Origin: Lysobacterales bacterium
GTDB taxonomy: Bacteria > Pseudomonadota > Gammaproteobacteria > Xanthomonadales > SZUA-38
Reading direction: 5' to 3'
Assembly: GCA_030065125.1 (NCBI GenBank)
Contig: JASJDM010000022.1
Span: 62,001 to 126,000 of the forward strand
Length of the DNA: 64,000 bases
The notes under the pieces are model-generated. The model had not been told where the DNA came from and made no database searches. It worked only from the letters and a program-made list of their open reading frames with translations. Numbering within the stretch: the stretch's first letter is position 1; each line of letters begins with the position of its first letter. Below, one piece after another: positions 26,265 to 35,111 of this stretch. The position numbers and the translations under genes are program-made.

Positions 26265-27499
26265 ACAAGACTACCTATTTCAGGCTGACCGCCATGATGT
26301 TCCTGCAGTTTTTTGTCTGGGGCGCATGGTTTGTCACCCTGGGAACCTATCTCAACGAGCTGGGATTCTCGGGCGGGGATATCGGGCTGGCCTACCTGAC
26401 CAACAATATCGGCGCCATTGTGGCCCCGTTTTTCGTGGGCATGGTGGCTGACCGGTTTTTTGCCTCGGAACGGGTGGCCGGCGTCATGCACCTGCTGGGC
26501 GCCGCGGTGCTGTACTACGTGTCCGGCCTCACCGGCGTCAACGAGATCCTGCTGGGACTGCTGATTTACAACGCCTGCTACATGTCCACCCTGGGCCTGG
26601 TCAACAGCATCAGCTTCGCCCAGATGGATCACCCGGAGACTCAGTTCCCCGGCGTGCGCGTGGCGGGGACCATTGGCTGGATCGTGGCGGGGTTGTCCAT
26701 CTCTCTGGTGCTGGCGCCAGGCGTAGCCGACGTGGAGGCCACCAACGTCCCCATGATCATGGCCGCAGCCTGCTCCGCTATCCTCGGGCTGTACTGCTTC
26801 ACGCTGCCCCATACGCCGCCGGCGGGTAAGGGCAAATCGGTCACCATGGGGGACATCCTCGGCGTGGAAGCCCTGGCCCTGCTCAAGGACCGCTCCTTCG
26901 CCGTGTTCGCCGGATGCTCGGTGCTGATCTCCATTCCCCTGGCGTTTTACTACGGCTTCACCAACCTGTTCCTGAACGAACTGGGCATGGAGGGCGTGGC
27001 CGGAAAAATGAGCATGGGGCAGATGTCGGAAGTGGTGTTCATGATCGCCATGCCGTTTTTCTTCAAGCGGCTTGGCGTCAAGTGGATGCTGCTGGTCGGC
27101 ATGCTGGCCTGGGTGCTGCGGTACGGTCTGTTTGCCTTCGGCACCATGGACCTGGTGGGGATGTTGTACCTGGGTATCCTGCTGCACGGCATCTGTTACG
27201 ACTTCTTTTTTGTCACCGGGCAGATCTACGTGGACCGCAAGGCCAGCGTCAATATCCGCGCCAGCGCCCAGGGTCTGATTGCCCTGGCCACCTATGGGGT
27301 CGGAATGGCCATCGGATCATTCGTCGCCGGTCGCATCGTGGAGATGTACGTGGTTGAGGGTGGCCACGACTGGCAGACTATCTGGCTGATTCCCTGCGTG
27401 TTCGCAGGCGCCGTGGCGCTGCTGTTCGCCGTGATCTTCCGCGACAGCTCGGCGGACGAGGCGGAACCGGAAGTTGCGCTGCCGGAGGCTCAGCCATGA
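26261..27499 (+). CDS. MFS permease of the nucleoside:H+ symporter-like (NupG/XapB) family
   Basis: 412 residues with about 12 hydrophobic helices. The opening FLQFFVWGAWFVTLGTYL and the segment GFSGGDIGLAYLTNNIGAI are typical of the Nuc_H_symport family, which also contains many sugar or glycoside permeases sitting in catabolic clusters. It is the only transporter of the five-gene unit, so it is the likely entry route for the oxidised sugar or glycoside. Overlaps of 4 bases on both sides imply translational coupling. Confidence 0.87.
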   Translation: MNKTTYFRLTAMMFLQFFVWGAWFVTLGTYLNELGFSGGDIGLAYLTNNIGAIVAPFFVGMVADRFFASERVAGVMHLLGAAVLYYVSGLTGVNEILLGLLIYNACYMSTLGLVNSISFAQMDHPETQFPGVRVAGTIGWIVAGLSISLVLAPGVADVEATNVPMIMAAACSAILGLYCFTLPHTPPAGKGKSVTMGDILGVEALALLKDRSFAVFAGCSVLISIPLAFYYGFTNLFLNELGMEGVAGKMSMGQMSEVVFMIAMPFFFKRLGVKWMLLVGMLAWVLRYGLFAFGTMDLVGMLYLGILLHGICYDFFFVTGQIYVDRKASVNIRASAQGLIALATYGVGMAIGSFVAGRIVEMYVVEGGHDWQTIWLIPCVFAGAVALLFAVIFRDSSADEAEPEVALPEAQP

Positions 27500-28323
27500 T
27501 AACCCGGCGCGGACTACTTGGCTTGATGGGCGCCATGGCGGGTACCACCCTGGCGGGTTGTGCCGTGGCCAGCGAGCGGCGGGTGGAGCGCATCGGCGTT
27601 CAGCTCTATACGGTGCGCGACCTGCTGTCGGCAGATGTGCCCGGCACCCTGGCCGCGGTGGCCGCGGCGGGCTACGTTGAGGTGGAAACGGCTGGATATG
27701 CGGATCTGTCGCCGGCAGCGTTCAAGCAGGAACTCGCCCAGGCCGGCCTCAGCGCGCCCTCGGCGCACGTACCCCTGGACCAGATCGAGTCCTCACCCCA
27801 GCAGTTGATCGAGGCGGCGGAGCAGGTGGGCCATCGCTACCTGGTGCTGCCCTGGCTGACGCCGCAGCAGCGCGCCACCTTCGACATCTATCCCAGGATC
27901 GCCGACGTCATGAACGAGTTCGGCGCCAGCTGCCAGGAGGCCGGGATCCAGCTGGCCTATCACAACCATGACTTCGAGTTCGTCCCCATGGACGGTAAGG
28001 TACCGTTCGACTTTCTGCTGGAACGCTGCGACCGGGAGCTGGTGAAGTTTGAACTGGACCTGTACTGGGCGGCCAAGGCCGGCGTAGACGCTGTTGCACT
28101 GTTCCAGGCCAGCCCTGGCCGGTATCCCCTGTGCCACGTCAAGGACATGTCGGCAGACGGCGCGATTGTTCCCGTCGGTGACGGGACCATCGACTTCGCC
28201 AGCCAGTTCACGGCGGGTGTCACCGGCGGTCTCAGGCACTACTTCGTCGAACACGATAATCCGGCAGATCCCATGGCCTCGATCCGTCGCAGTATCGGCA
28301 CGGTCAGGAAGCTGCGATTCTGA
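27496..28323 (+). CDS. Exported sugar isomerase/epimerase-like TIM barrel with twin-arginine signal
   Basis: 275 residues. The N-terminus ITRRGLLGLMGAMAGTTLAGC combines a twin-arginine motif with a lipobox-like LAGC, so it is folded in the cytoplasm and exported, possibly lipidated. The barrel shows metal-ligand candidates in AYHNHDFEF, FELDLYW, LCHVKDMS and FVEHDN. This is distinct from the cytoplasmic paralogue two genes upstream, so similar chemistry may run on both sides of the membrane. It overlaps the MFS gene by 4 bases and the next gene at its stop. Confidence 0.87.
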   Translation: MITRRGLLGLMGAMAGTTLAGCAVASERRVERIGVQLYTVRDLLSADVPGTLAAVAAAGYVEVETAGYADLSPAAFKQELAQAGLSAPSAHVPLDQIESSPQQLIEAAEQVGHRYLVLPWLTPQQRATFDIYPRIADVMNEFGASCQEAGIQLAYHNHDFEFVPMDGKVPFDFLLERCDRELVKFELDLYWAAKAGVDAVALFQASPGRYPLCHVKDMSADGAIVPVGDGTIDFASQFTAGVTGGLRHYFVEHDNPADPMASIRRSIGTVRKLRF

Positions 28324-29162
28324 ACAGTCGTCTGACGCGGCTGGCCTGGCTGTGGCTGCTGATCGGCGGTACGGTCTCGGCGTCGGACTGGGTGCCGTTG
28401 TTCAACGGGCAGAACCTGGAGGGCTGGACTCCCAAGATTCGCGGCTATCCGGCGGGTGTCAACCATGCCCGGACCTTCGCCGTGGTCGATGGCGCGCTGA
28501 CGGTGTCCTACGAGGGCTATGAAACCTTCGACAACCGCTTCGGCCACCTGTTTTACCAGACGCCGTTTTCCCACTACCGCCTTCGTCTGGAGTACCGATT
28601 TGTTGGTGACCCGGCGTCGGGCGCCCCGGGCTGGGCGGTGCGCAACAGCGGTATCATGCTGCACGCCCAGGCCCCGGACACCATGCCCGACGGTCAGGAT
28701 TTCCCCATCTCCATCGAGTTCCAGTTTTTGGGCGGGCTGGGTGACGGCCGGCCGCGGCCGACGGCCAATATGTGCTCACCCGGCACCCACGTGGAGATTC
28801 AGGGACAGTTGACGGATGAACACTGCGTCGAATCCGACGCGCCAACCCTGAACGGGGAGCAGTGGGTGCGGGCCGAGGTGCTGGTGCTGGGACATGAGCG
28901 CGTGGTCCACAGCATCAACGGCGCGCCGGTGATGGAGTACGGAGGGCTGGTGATCGGCGGCGGCGTGGTGTCGGGGCATGATCCGGCCATGAAACCCGAC
29001 GGCCAGCCACTGGGCCATGGTTACATCGCTCTGCAGAGCGAGGGGCATCCTGTCCAGTTTCGCAGAGTGGAGTTGCTCAATCTTGCCGGCTGCATGGACC
29101 CGTCATCGTCCAGCTACCGGCCCCATTTTGTTGAACCGGTCCCCGCGGACTGCGTGGACTGA
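28320..29162 (+). CDS. Secreted DUF1080 protein (3-keto-glycoside hydrolase/lyase type) with non-AUG start
   Basis: 280 residues if started at CTG 28320, whose TG is shared with the TGA of the previous gene; AGGAAG lies 8 bases before it. From here the frame encodes a good signal peptide (RLAWLWLLIGGTVSA, then SDW). No ATG, GTG or TTG occurs in frame upstream within the usable region; ATT 28317 is the other option, and a GTG at 28392 would remove the signal. The body is the DUF1080 concanavalin-like fold: FNGQNLEGWTPKI, NSGIMLHAQ, ISIEFQFLGG and GYIALQSEGHPVQFRRVELL. Members of this family cleave 3-keto-glycosides, which fits the dehydrogenases around it. Confidence 0.85.
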   Translation: MNSRLTRLAWLWLLIGGTVSASDWVPLFNGQNLEGWTPKIRGYPAGVNHARTFAVVDGALTVSYEGYETFDNRFGHLFYQTPFSHYRLRLEYRFVGDPASGAPGWAVRNSGIMLHAQAPDTMPDGQDFPISIEFQFLGGLGDGRPRPTANMCSPGTHVEIQGQLTDEHCVESDAPTLNGEQWVRAEVLVLGHERVVHSINGAPVMEYGGLVIGGGVVSGHDPAMKPDGQPLGHGYIALQSEGHPVQFRRVELLNLAGCMDPSSSSYRPHFVEPVPADCVD

Positions 29163-29183
29163 GGCAGCGGTGTGGCGCCTCAG
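29159..29183. terminator. Bidirectional hairpin between the convergent halves of the sugar cluster
   Basis: CTGAGGC (29159-29165) and GCCTCAG (29177-29183) are perfect arms with an 11-base loop. The TGA of the DUF1080 gene and the TGA of the subunit-3 gene lie in opposite arms. There is no U-tract. The same layout occurs at 11049-11078. Confidence 0.45.
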
Positions 29184-29755
29184 GCGTGGCGAGCCCAGGT
29201 TCTTTCGCCTGGCGTGTAAGGCACACAGGGATCGTACCTTCCCGGTGTTTCCCGGTAGCGCATGGCCTGGGTGTATCCAATCTCGGAGGTGAAATAGCCC
29301 AGCAGGGTCAGCTGTTTCATCATGCTGAAGTAATGGGTACCGTCCCCGCCGGACCGCCCGTGTTCAAGCTGCTCGCGATCCAGTCGCTGCAGCAGCGCCA
29401 GGCGCTGTTCCGGTGTCGCTTCCATGAAACCCACGCCGTGGTCTGAGCGGCACTCCTGCTGCAGCGTTTCCAGCCCTTCCCGAAAGGTGTTCAGTTCGTC
29501 CGGGTCGTAGGCTGCACCCGCCATGTGGGCGACAAAGGGGCCTACCCCGGCAGCCTTGGCTCCAGGTGTTTCGGTTTCCGGCAGGATGGTTTCGGCGATC
29601 TCGTCCAGCAGCGCAACGTCGCTGTCGGAGAATACATTGCCGCTGTCTGCGACTGACGCAGTCAGCAGGGCGTCACCGCCGGCCAGGGCCACGCCGCCGA
29701 GCATCAGGCTGACCCGCTGGATGGCTTCCCGTCGGGATATCCGTCGATCGCTCAT
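29180..29755 (-). CDS. Gluconate 2-dehydrogenase subunit 3-like protein (LacC-type small subunit)
   Basis: 191 residues from ATG 29755, which overlaps the GMC gene stop (TAATG). The N-terminus has a twin-arginine signal, RRISRREAIQRVSLMLGG. The mature helical body with LLDEIAETILPETETPGAKAAGVGPFVAHM is the gluconate_2-dh3 family signature. Such subunits escort GMC flavoproteins through the Tat system and form periplasmic membrane-bound dehydrogenases such as glucoside 3-dehydrogenase. The cytochrome c subunit usual for that complex is not next to it. Confidence 0.9.
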   Translation of the reverse strand: MSDRRISRREAIQRVSLMLGGVALAGGDALLTASVADSGNVFSDSDVALLDEIAETILPETETPGAKAAGVGPFVAHMAGAAYDPDELNTFREGLETLQQECRSDHGVGFMEATPEQRLALLQRLDREQLEHGRSGGDGTHYFSMMKQLTLLGYFTSEIGYTQAMRYRETPGRYDPCVPYTPGERTWARHA

Positions 29756-31437
29756 TACAGATTCCTCCGCTTCAGCTCCTGGACCGCATAGTCGGCGGCC
29801 CGGGCTGTCAGCGCCATGTAGGTCAGGGACGGGTTCTGGCAGGCCCCTGAGGTCATGCAGGCGCCGTCGGTGACAAACACGTTGGGCGCGTCCCACACCT
29901 GGTTCCACCGGTTCAACACCGAGGAATTGGGGTCGCGGCCCATGCGTGCGGTGCCCATCTCGTGGATGCCTGCCCCCGGATAATACTCGTCGTCGTAGGT
30001 CTCCACGTCACGCACGCCGGCGGCTTCCAGGGTCTCGGCCATGTCGTTGGCCATGTCCTTGCGCATCAGGCGTTCGTTTTCGCCCATTTCGCAGTCGATG
30101 GCCAGCACCGGCATGCCCCACTTGTCGGTCTTGCTGGGATCAAGGCTGATCCGGTTCCTGTGCAGGGGCAGCATCTCGCCGAAGCCGGTGCCGCCGATGG
30201 TCCATTCACCGGGCCTGGCCATGGCGTCCTTGAAGTCACCGCCGACGCCCAGTTCCGCCACGCCGCGGGTCCAGTTTTCACGGCTGGCGCCACCCTGGTA
30301 GCCAAAGCCTCGCAGGTAATCCCGCTTGTCGCCAAACAGGTTGCGGAAGCGGGGAATGTAGAAGCCGGTGGGCCGCCGGCCGTAGTAATACTTGTCGTCC
30401 AGCCCGTCCAGCTTACCCCAGGCGCCGACCCGGAAGTGGTGATCCATCAGGTTGTGGCCAAGCTCGCCGGAACTGCTGCCCAGCCCGCCCGGCCACACGT
30501 CGGTGGCCGACCGCATCAGCAGCCAGGTGGAATTCAGCGCCGAGGCGCACAGGAAAATGATCTTCGCCCTGAACTCGGTGGTCTTTTCCGTCACGGCGTC
30601 GGTGACCCGGACGCCGGTGGCCCGCTTTCGATGGCGGTCATAGATGAGCTCGGACACGATGGCGTAGGGCAGCAGGGTCATGCGACCGGTGGCGCCGGCG
30701 GCGGGCAGGGTGGAGGACTGGGAGCTGAAGTAGGCACCGTACGGGCAGCCGAGCCAGCAGGCGCCGCGGTACTGGCAGGCGCCGCGCCCCGGCAGCGGCC
30801 GGGTCAGGTTGGCGTTGCGTCCGGGGATAATCAGGCGCCGGCCGTCGAACAGCTTGCCGTTGAGCCGCCCGGCCACCAGCTCTTCACCGCAGTTCAGGGG
30901 CATGGCCGGCTGGAACTGGCCGTCGGGCAACTGAGGCAGGTTTTCCTTCGAGCCCGCGATGCCGGCAAAGCGCTCCACATAGTCGTACCAGGGGGCGATG
31001 TCCGCATAGCGGATCGGCCAGTCGGCACCCACGCCGTCCCTGGTGTTGGCTTCTAAATCGATTTCGCTCATGCGATAGCTCTGGCGCCCCCACAGCAGGG
31101 AGCGGCCGCCTACCTGGTAGCCCCGGAACCAGTCGAATCGCTTGATCTCGGTGTAGGGGGAGTCCTGGTCCGATGCCCACCAGTCCAGGTTTTTTTCGTT
31201 CAGGGGATAGTCACGCTTGAGGACCGGGTAAGCCTCCTCCATGGCGTAGGTCCTGCGGCCCCGGTGCGGGTACTCCCAGGGCGCCTTGCGGGCGTTGACG
31301 TAGTCTTTGACGTGCTCAACGTTTTTACCCCGTTCCAGCACCAGGACATTGAGTCCCTTCTCGGTCAGCTCTTTGGCCGCCCAGCCGCCGGAAATGCCGG
31401 ATCCGACCACAATAGCGTCGTATTCCATGGCAACCAT
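29755..31437 (-). CDS. GMC-family FAD oxidoreductase (glucoside 3-dehydrogenase / gluconate dehydrogenase large-subunit type)
   Basis: 560 residues (start possibly the fourth codon, MEYDAIVVG). FAD site: DAIVVGSGISGGWAAKEL and VLVLERG. SGACQNPSLTYMALTARAADYAV near the end and GAGIHEMGTARMG contain the catalytic His region of GMC enzymes. CQYRGACWLGCPYGA is the cysteine-rich insert seen in three-subunit periplasmic sugar dehydrogenases. It has no signal of its own; the overlapping subunit-3 gene supplies the Tat signal. The likely reaction is oxidation of a glycoside at C3, feeding the convergent 24-29 kb genes. Confidence 0.9.
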   Translation of the reverse strand: MVAMEYDAIVVGSGISGGWAAKELTEKGLNVLVLERGKNVEHVKDYVNARKAPWEYPHRGRRTYAMEEAYPVLKRDYPLNEKNLDWWASDQDSPYTEIKRFDWFRGYQVGGRSLLWGRQSYRMSEIDLEANTRDGVGADWPIRYADIAPWYDYVERFAGIAGSKENLPQLPDGQFQPAMPLNCGEELVAGRLNGKLFDGRRLIIPGRNANLTRPLPGRGACQYRGACWLGCPYGAYFSSQSSTLPAAGATGRMTLLPYAIVSELIYDRHRKRATGVRVTDAVTEKTTEFRAKIIFLCASALNSTWLLMRSATDVWPGGLGSSSGELGHNLMDHHFRVGAWGKLDGLDDKYYYGRRPTGFYIPRFRNLFGDKRDYLRGFGYQGGASRENWTRGVAELGVGGDFKDAMARPGEWTIGGTGFGEMLPLHRNRISLDPSKTDKWGMPVLAIDCEMGENERLMRKDMANDMAETLEAAGVRDVETYDDEYYPGAGIHEMGTARMGRDPNSSVLNRWNQVWDAPNVFVTDGACMTSGACQNPSLTYMALTARAADYAVQELKRRNL

Positions 31438-31551
31438 GATGAGAATCCTTTTTGCTGAAGGGCAGCCCCCGATGCCGCCCAGTTTAGGTCCCGGCGCCGG
31501 TCCGTGTCGATGTTTCTAAAGTCACCGCATCAACCAGTCATCAGCCGGGCA

Positions 31552-32682
31552 TCAGTCGAAAAGCGGGCGCAGCCGGGTGATGCCCTCAACAATATCGGCT
31601 TCGCCGTAATGGGCAAAACTCAACCGCAGGCAGTGGGCCAGGTTGCCGTCGGCGGAAAACAGGCTGCCGGGCTGAAACCCCGTTCTCCCCTGCCGGGCGG
31701 CGGGCAGCACAGGGGCGGTATCAACCGCTTCGTCCAGTTCCAGCCAGAAAAAATAGCCGCCGGACGGTCTCAGCCAGCGGGCAATCCCGGCAAAGTGCTG
31801 ATGCAGGGCCTGGTCCATGACTTCAACCCGCGCGCCGTAGGCGGCCCGCAATTCCTGGACATGTTTCTCCAGCAGTCCGGTGTCCATGGCCTGCCGGACG
31901 ATATGCGAGGTGACGTGATTGATGCTGCCGCCGCTGCTGACAAATCCGCGGGCCATCAGCTTTTCGCGCAGGGTGGGCGAAGTCTGGATCCACCCCAGGC
32001 GCAGACCCGGCGCCAGTATTTTCGAAAACGACCCAAGAGACAGGACGCTGCCCCCGTCGATCCAGCTCCCCAGCGGCGGCGGCGGCGGTTCGCCGTAATA
32101 CAGGAGCTGGTAAACCTCGTCGGCCACGATCAGGAATTCCTGTTCAAGGCTCAGTTCCACCAGACGGCGCCGCCGCTCGGCGCTGAGACAGTGGCCACCG
32201 GGGTTGTGGTAACTGGGAATGGTGTACAGGAAAGCGGGACGGTGTCTGGCCACCAGGGCCTCCAGAGCGTCCAGGTCCAGCCCCTGCTCGTCCACGGGAA
32301 CACAGACGATCTTCAGGCGGTGATCCCGGAATATGTTGAGGGCCAGGAAATAGGTGGGTTCCTCCACCAATATGGTGTCTCCCGGCTCGGTGAACACCCC
32401 GGACACCAGGTCGATGGCCTGGGAGTTACTGCCGGTAAGAAACAGGGTCTCGGGATCCACCGCAGTCCCGTAGCCATGGGTCAGATACGTCGCCAGGGAA
32501 GACAGGAATCGCTGGTCGCCCTGGCGGTTGCCGTAGTTCAGGTCATTGGGATGGGCCTCGGCAAAGAATGCCTCGCTGGCGCGGCGCAGGAGGTCTGTGG
32601 GCAGCAGGTCCCGGGAAGGCTGGCCAATGCCGAGGTTGATGGTCCCGGCGGGTGGTTCGCCGTCGAAGGTCACTCGGCTCAT
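31552..32682 (-). CDS. PLP-dependent aminotransferase (class I/II, LysN/2-aminoadipate type)
   Basis: 376 residues of the fold-type I MocR/LysN group without the DNA-binding domain. The PLP lysine is in LGSFSKILAPGLRLGW; YTIPSYHNPGGHCLS, ADEVYQLLYYG and the N-terminal INLGIGQPSRDLLP are typical. It overlaps the symporter gene upstream by 4 bases (32679-32682), so the symporter probably imports the amino acid that this enzyme transaminates. The exact substrate is open. Confidence 0.9.
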   Translation of the reverse strand: MSRVTFDGEPPAGTINLGIGQPSRDLLPTDLLRRASEAFFAEAHPNDLNYGNRQGDQRFLSSLATYLTHGYGTAVDPETLFLTGSNSQAIDLVSGVFTEPGDTILVEEPTYFLALNIFRDHRLKIVCVPVDEQGLDLDALEALVARHRPAFLYTIPSYHNPGGHCLSAERRRRLVELSLEQEFLIVADEVYQLLYYGEPPPPPLGSWIDGGSVLSLGSFSKILAPGLRLGWIQTSPTLREKLMARGFVSSGGSINHVTSHIVRQAMDTGLLEKHVQELRAAYGARVEVMDQALHQHFAGIARWLRPSGGYFFWLELDEAVDTAPVLPAARQGRTGFQPGSLFSADGNLAHCLRLSFAHYGEADIVEGITRLRPLFD

Positions 32683-34118
32683 GGCGCAGTCTCCGGAGTC
32701 AGGGGATTGCCGTCAAGGGTGGTCAGCGGCAGCGGTTTGTCCCGGGATGAAGTCGCCAGGGCCACCACCACAATCGTCACCGCCGCGATTAGCGCTGCCA
32801 GCAGGTCGGCGGGCCACTGATCCTGCACCATGGAAAGCACCACCCAGCTCACCAGGCCGATGACGATGGAGGCCACGGCAGCGCTGGTATTGGCTCTCCT
32901 CCAGTAGATACCGGCAAACAGCGGCACCAGCAGGGACACCAGCAGCACCGACCACGAGCCCACCATGATGTCGTAGATGCGCTGGAAGTATAGCGCCAGG
33001 CCCAGCCCGACCAGGCCGAGTACTACCACGGCCACGCGGCTGATCAGCAGAACCTGGCTGGCCGTCAACTCCTTCCTGTACAGGCGCGCCAGGTTCTCGC
33101 CCACTACGCTGGCCGGGGCCAGCAGGGCGCTGTCGGCTGACGACATGATGCCGGACAGAATGGCGCCCAGGACCACCGCCAGCAGCAGGGGCGGCAGGTT
33201 GTCCATGGCCAGGGTCGGGATGATATATTCCGGGTTGTCTATGGCAGGCAGCGCGCCCAGGGCGGCCAGGCCCAGGAGTACAGGCATCATGCCGAATCCG
33301 AGATACATCAATCCTGCCAGGTAAGCGCTGTGGACGGCGCTGTTTTCACTGCGGGCGCTGACCGCGCGCTGGATCATGTCCTGGGCAGGGATGCCGCCCA
33401 GGCCGATGACCACCCAGGCCTGGATGTACCATGCCCAATCCCGCAGCCCGCCCTGGGGGATGAGCTGGCGATGGGCCTCCGGTACCGCGGCCAGCACCGC
33501 GCCCAGGCCCCCGGCTTCACCCACCACCAGCACCGTCAGCACCAGCATGCCGAGGATCAGGATAAGGGCCTGGATGAAGTCGGTCAGGGCCACCGCCCAC
33601 AGGCCGCCGATGACGGTGTAGACAATGACGATCCCCGCGCTGACCACCATGCCGGTGGTGGTGTCGATGCCGGTCAGCAGGTGCAGAATAAAGCCGAACG
33701 CCACGAATTGGCTGGACACCCAGCCCACGTAGGGCGGGATCATGCAAATGCCGGCCAGGGTTTCGCAGCGGGGCCCGTAGCGTATCCGGAAGAAATCCAC
33801 CACGGTCAGCAGCTTCATCCGGTACAGCACCCGGAAAAACAGCAGGCCCGCGAGGAACAGGCACAGGGCGGCGCCGAAGGGATCGGGGATGACGCCCATC
33901 ATGCCGTCGCTGTAGGCCGCGCCGGAGACGCCCATGATGGTGCCGCCGCCGTAAAACGTGGCGAACAGGGTAAAAACCAGCATGCCCAGGGAGAGGTTTC
34001 GTCCAGCCACGATGTAATCGGTCTGATCGTGCACGCGCCGCCCGGCATAAATCCCCACGGCCAGGATAACCAGAACGTAGGCAGTGACGCTGCCAAGAGT
34101 CAGCATGGAATCAGGCAT
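32679..34118 (-). CDS. Sodium:solute symporter family transporter
   Basis: 479 residues from ATG 34118; GGGAAG lies just 3 bases before, so ATG 34106 (MLTLGSVTAYV) is an alternative. The open frame extends 45 codons further 5' through a 13-base tandem repeat and is not credible there. About 13 hydrophobic helices are present; VAGRNLSLGMLVFTLFATFYGGGTIMGVSG and ILSGIMSSADSALLAPASV are the SSS-family sodium-site segments. First gene of a pair with the aminotransferase, divergent from an SDR gene. Confidence 0.9.
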   Translation of the reverse strand: MPDSMLTLGSVTAYVLVILAVGIYAGRRVHDQTDYIVAGRNLSLGMLVFTLFATFYGGGTIMGVSGAAYSDGMMGVIPDPFGAALCLFLAGLLFFRVLYRMKLLTVVDFFRIRYGPRCETLAGICMIPPYVGWVSSQFVAFGFILHLLTGIDTTTGMVVSAGIVIVYTVIGGLWAVALTDFIQALILILGMLVLTVLVVGEAGGLGAVLAAVPEAHRQLIPQGGLRDWAWYIQAWVVIGLGGIPAQDMIQRAVSARSENSAVHSAYLAGLMYLGFGMMPVLLGLAALGALPAIDNPEYIIPTLAMDNLPPLLLAVVLGAILSGIMSSADSALLAPASVVGENLARLYRKELTASQVLLISRVAVVVLGLVGLGLALYFQRIYDIMVGSWSVLLVSLLVPLFAGIYWRRANTSAAVASIVIGLVSWVVLSMVQDQWPADLLAALIAAVTIVVVALATSSRDKPLPLTTLDGNPLTPETAP

Positions 34119-34175
34119 GGGCTTCCCGTGGGTGGGCTGGAATGGAGTGTACTGCATTGCCGGGAACAGATCCCC

Positions 34176-34227
34176 GCTGGCGACCCCCGCCGGCGACCCA
34201 TGCCGGCGACTCTTGCCGGCGGGTGTC
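34176..34227. repeat. 13-base tandem repeat, four units
   Basis: Units start at 34176, 34189, 34202 and 34215: GCTGGCGACCCCC, GCCGGCGACCCAT, GCCGGCGACTCTT, GCCGGCGGGTGTC. The first eight or nine bases are nearly constant. The array fills a third of the gap between the divergent symporter and SDR starts. It may be a slippage product or a multi-copy protein-binding site. Confidence 0.7.
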
Positions 34228-34270
34228 CATTCGGTTCCAATGCACAGTCCCACTGACTCAGGAGGTCAAC

Positions 34271-35092
34271 ATGATTCCCGATGTATCCATAGCCGTTGTT
34301 ACTGGCGGCGGCAGCGGCATTGGCCGGGCACTGTGCCGGCGCCTGGCGAAGGATGGCGTCACCGTGGTTGTGGCGGACTTGAACGAGGCTGCCGCCAAAT
34401 CCGTGGCCAGTGAAATCGGGGGACATGGCTTCGGGGTGGACGTTGGTGACGAACGCGCCCTGGCCGGCATGATCGACCACATCGAGTCGTCCCTGGGTCC
34501 AATCGACCTGTTTGCCTCCAACGCCGGAGTGGTGTTTGGTGATGGCCCCGGCGGCGCGGCCTCGGCCGACGGCGGGCTGGTGGACGTCGACGATCGCTGG
34601 CAGACCTCCTGGCAGGTCAACGTGATGGCCCACGTCTACGCGGCCCGGGCATTGATCCCCCGCATGGTGGCCCGCGGCGGCGGCTACCTGGTGAACACCG
34701 TGTCCGCCGCCGGGATCCTGTCGTCCATCGGAGACGCGGCCTATTCCACCACCAAGCACGCGGCCCAGGGTTTTGCCGAAGCCGTGGCCATTCGCCACGG
34801 TGACGAAGGCATCCGCGTGTCGGTAATCTGTCCCCAGGCCGTGGCCACCAGCATGCTGGACCTGGCCGCGTCCAAGGGCGCCAGCGGGAGTGCCTTCGGC
34901 GGGGCAGACCTGGACGGCATCGCCACGCCGGAAGAAATCGCCGACTGCACCGTGGCGGGCGTGGCCGAGGGCAGGTTCCTGATCACGCCCCATCCCCAGG
35001 TGGTGGGTTACTTTCAGAACAAGGCCGGCAATTACGATCGCTGGATCGGGGGTATGCGCAAGCTGCGCCGGACGCTGGTGAGCGAGGCCTGA
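34271..35092 (+). CDS. Short-chain dehydrogenase/reductase (SDR)
   Basis: 273 residues; start fixed by a perfect AGGAGGT 4-5 bases before ATG 34271. Classical SDR motifs: VTGGGSGIGRAL (cofactor loop), FASNAGVV (NAG), NTVSAAG serine and YSTTKHA (Y-x-x-x-K). ADLNEAA after the second strand, an acidic residue at the adenosine ribose position, suggests NAD. The substrate cannot be told. It is divergent from the symporter/aminotransferase pair and convergent with the endonuclease gene. Confidence 0.92.
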   Translation: MIPDVSIAVVTGGGSGIGRALCRRLAKDGVTVVVADLNEAAAKSVASEIGGHGFGVDVGDERALAGMIDHIESSLGPIDLFASNAGVVFGDGPGGAASADGGLVDVDDRWQTSWQVNVMAHVYAARALIPRMVARGGGYLVNTVSAAGILSSIGDAAYSTTKHAAQGFAEAVAIRHGDEGIRVSVICPQAVATSMLDLAASKGASGSAFGGADLDGIATPEEIADCTVAGVAEGRFLITPHPQVVGYFQNKAGNYDRWIGGMRKLRRTLVSEA

Positions 35093-35111
35093 TTATCGGC
35101 CTGGCCCGGGA

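Noticed and set aside
34176..34227. Short tandem units considered as a CRISPR array
   Set aside because: The unit is 13 bases with no spacers, and there are no cas genes.
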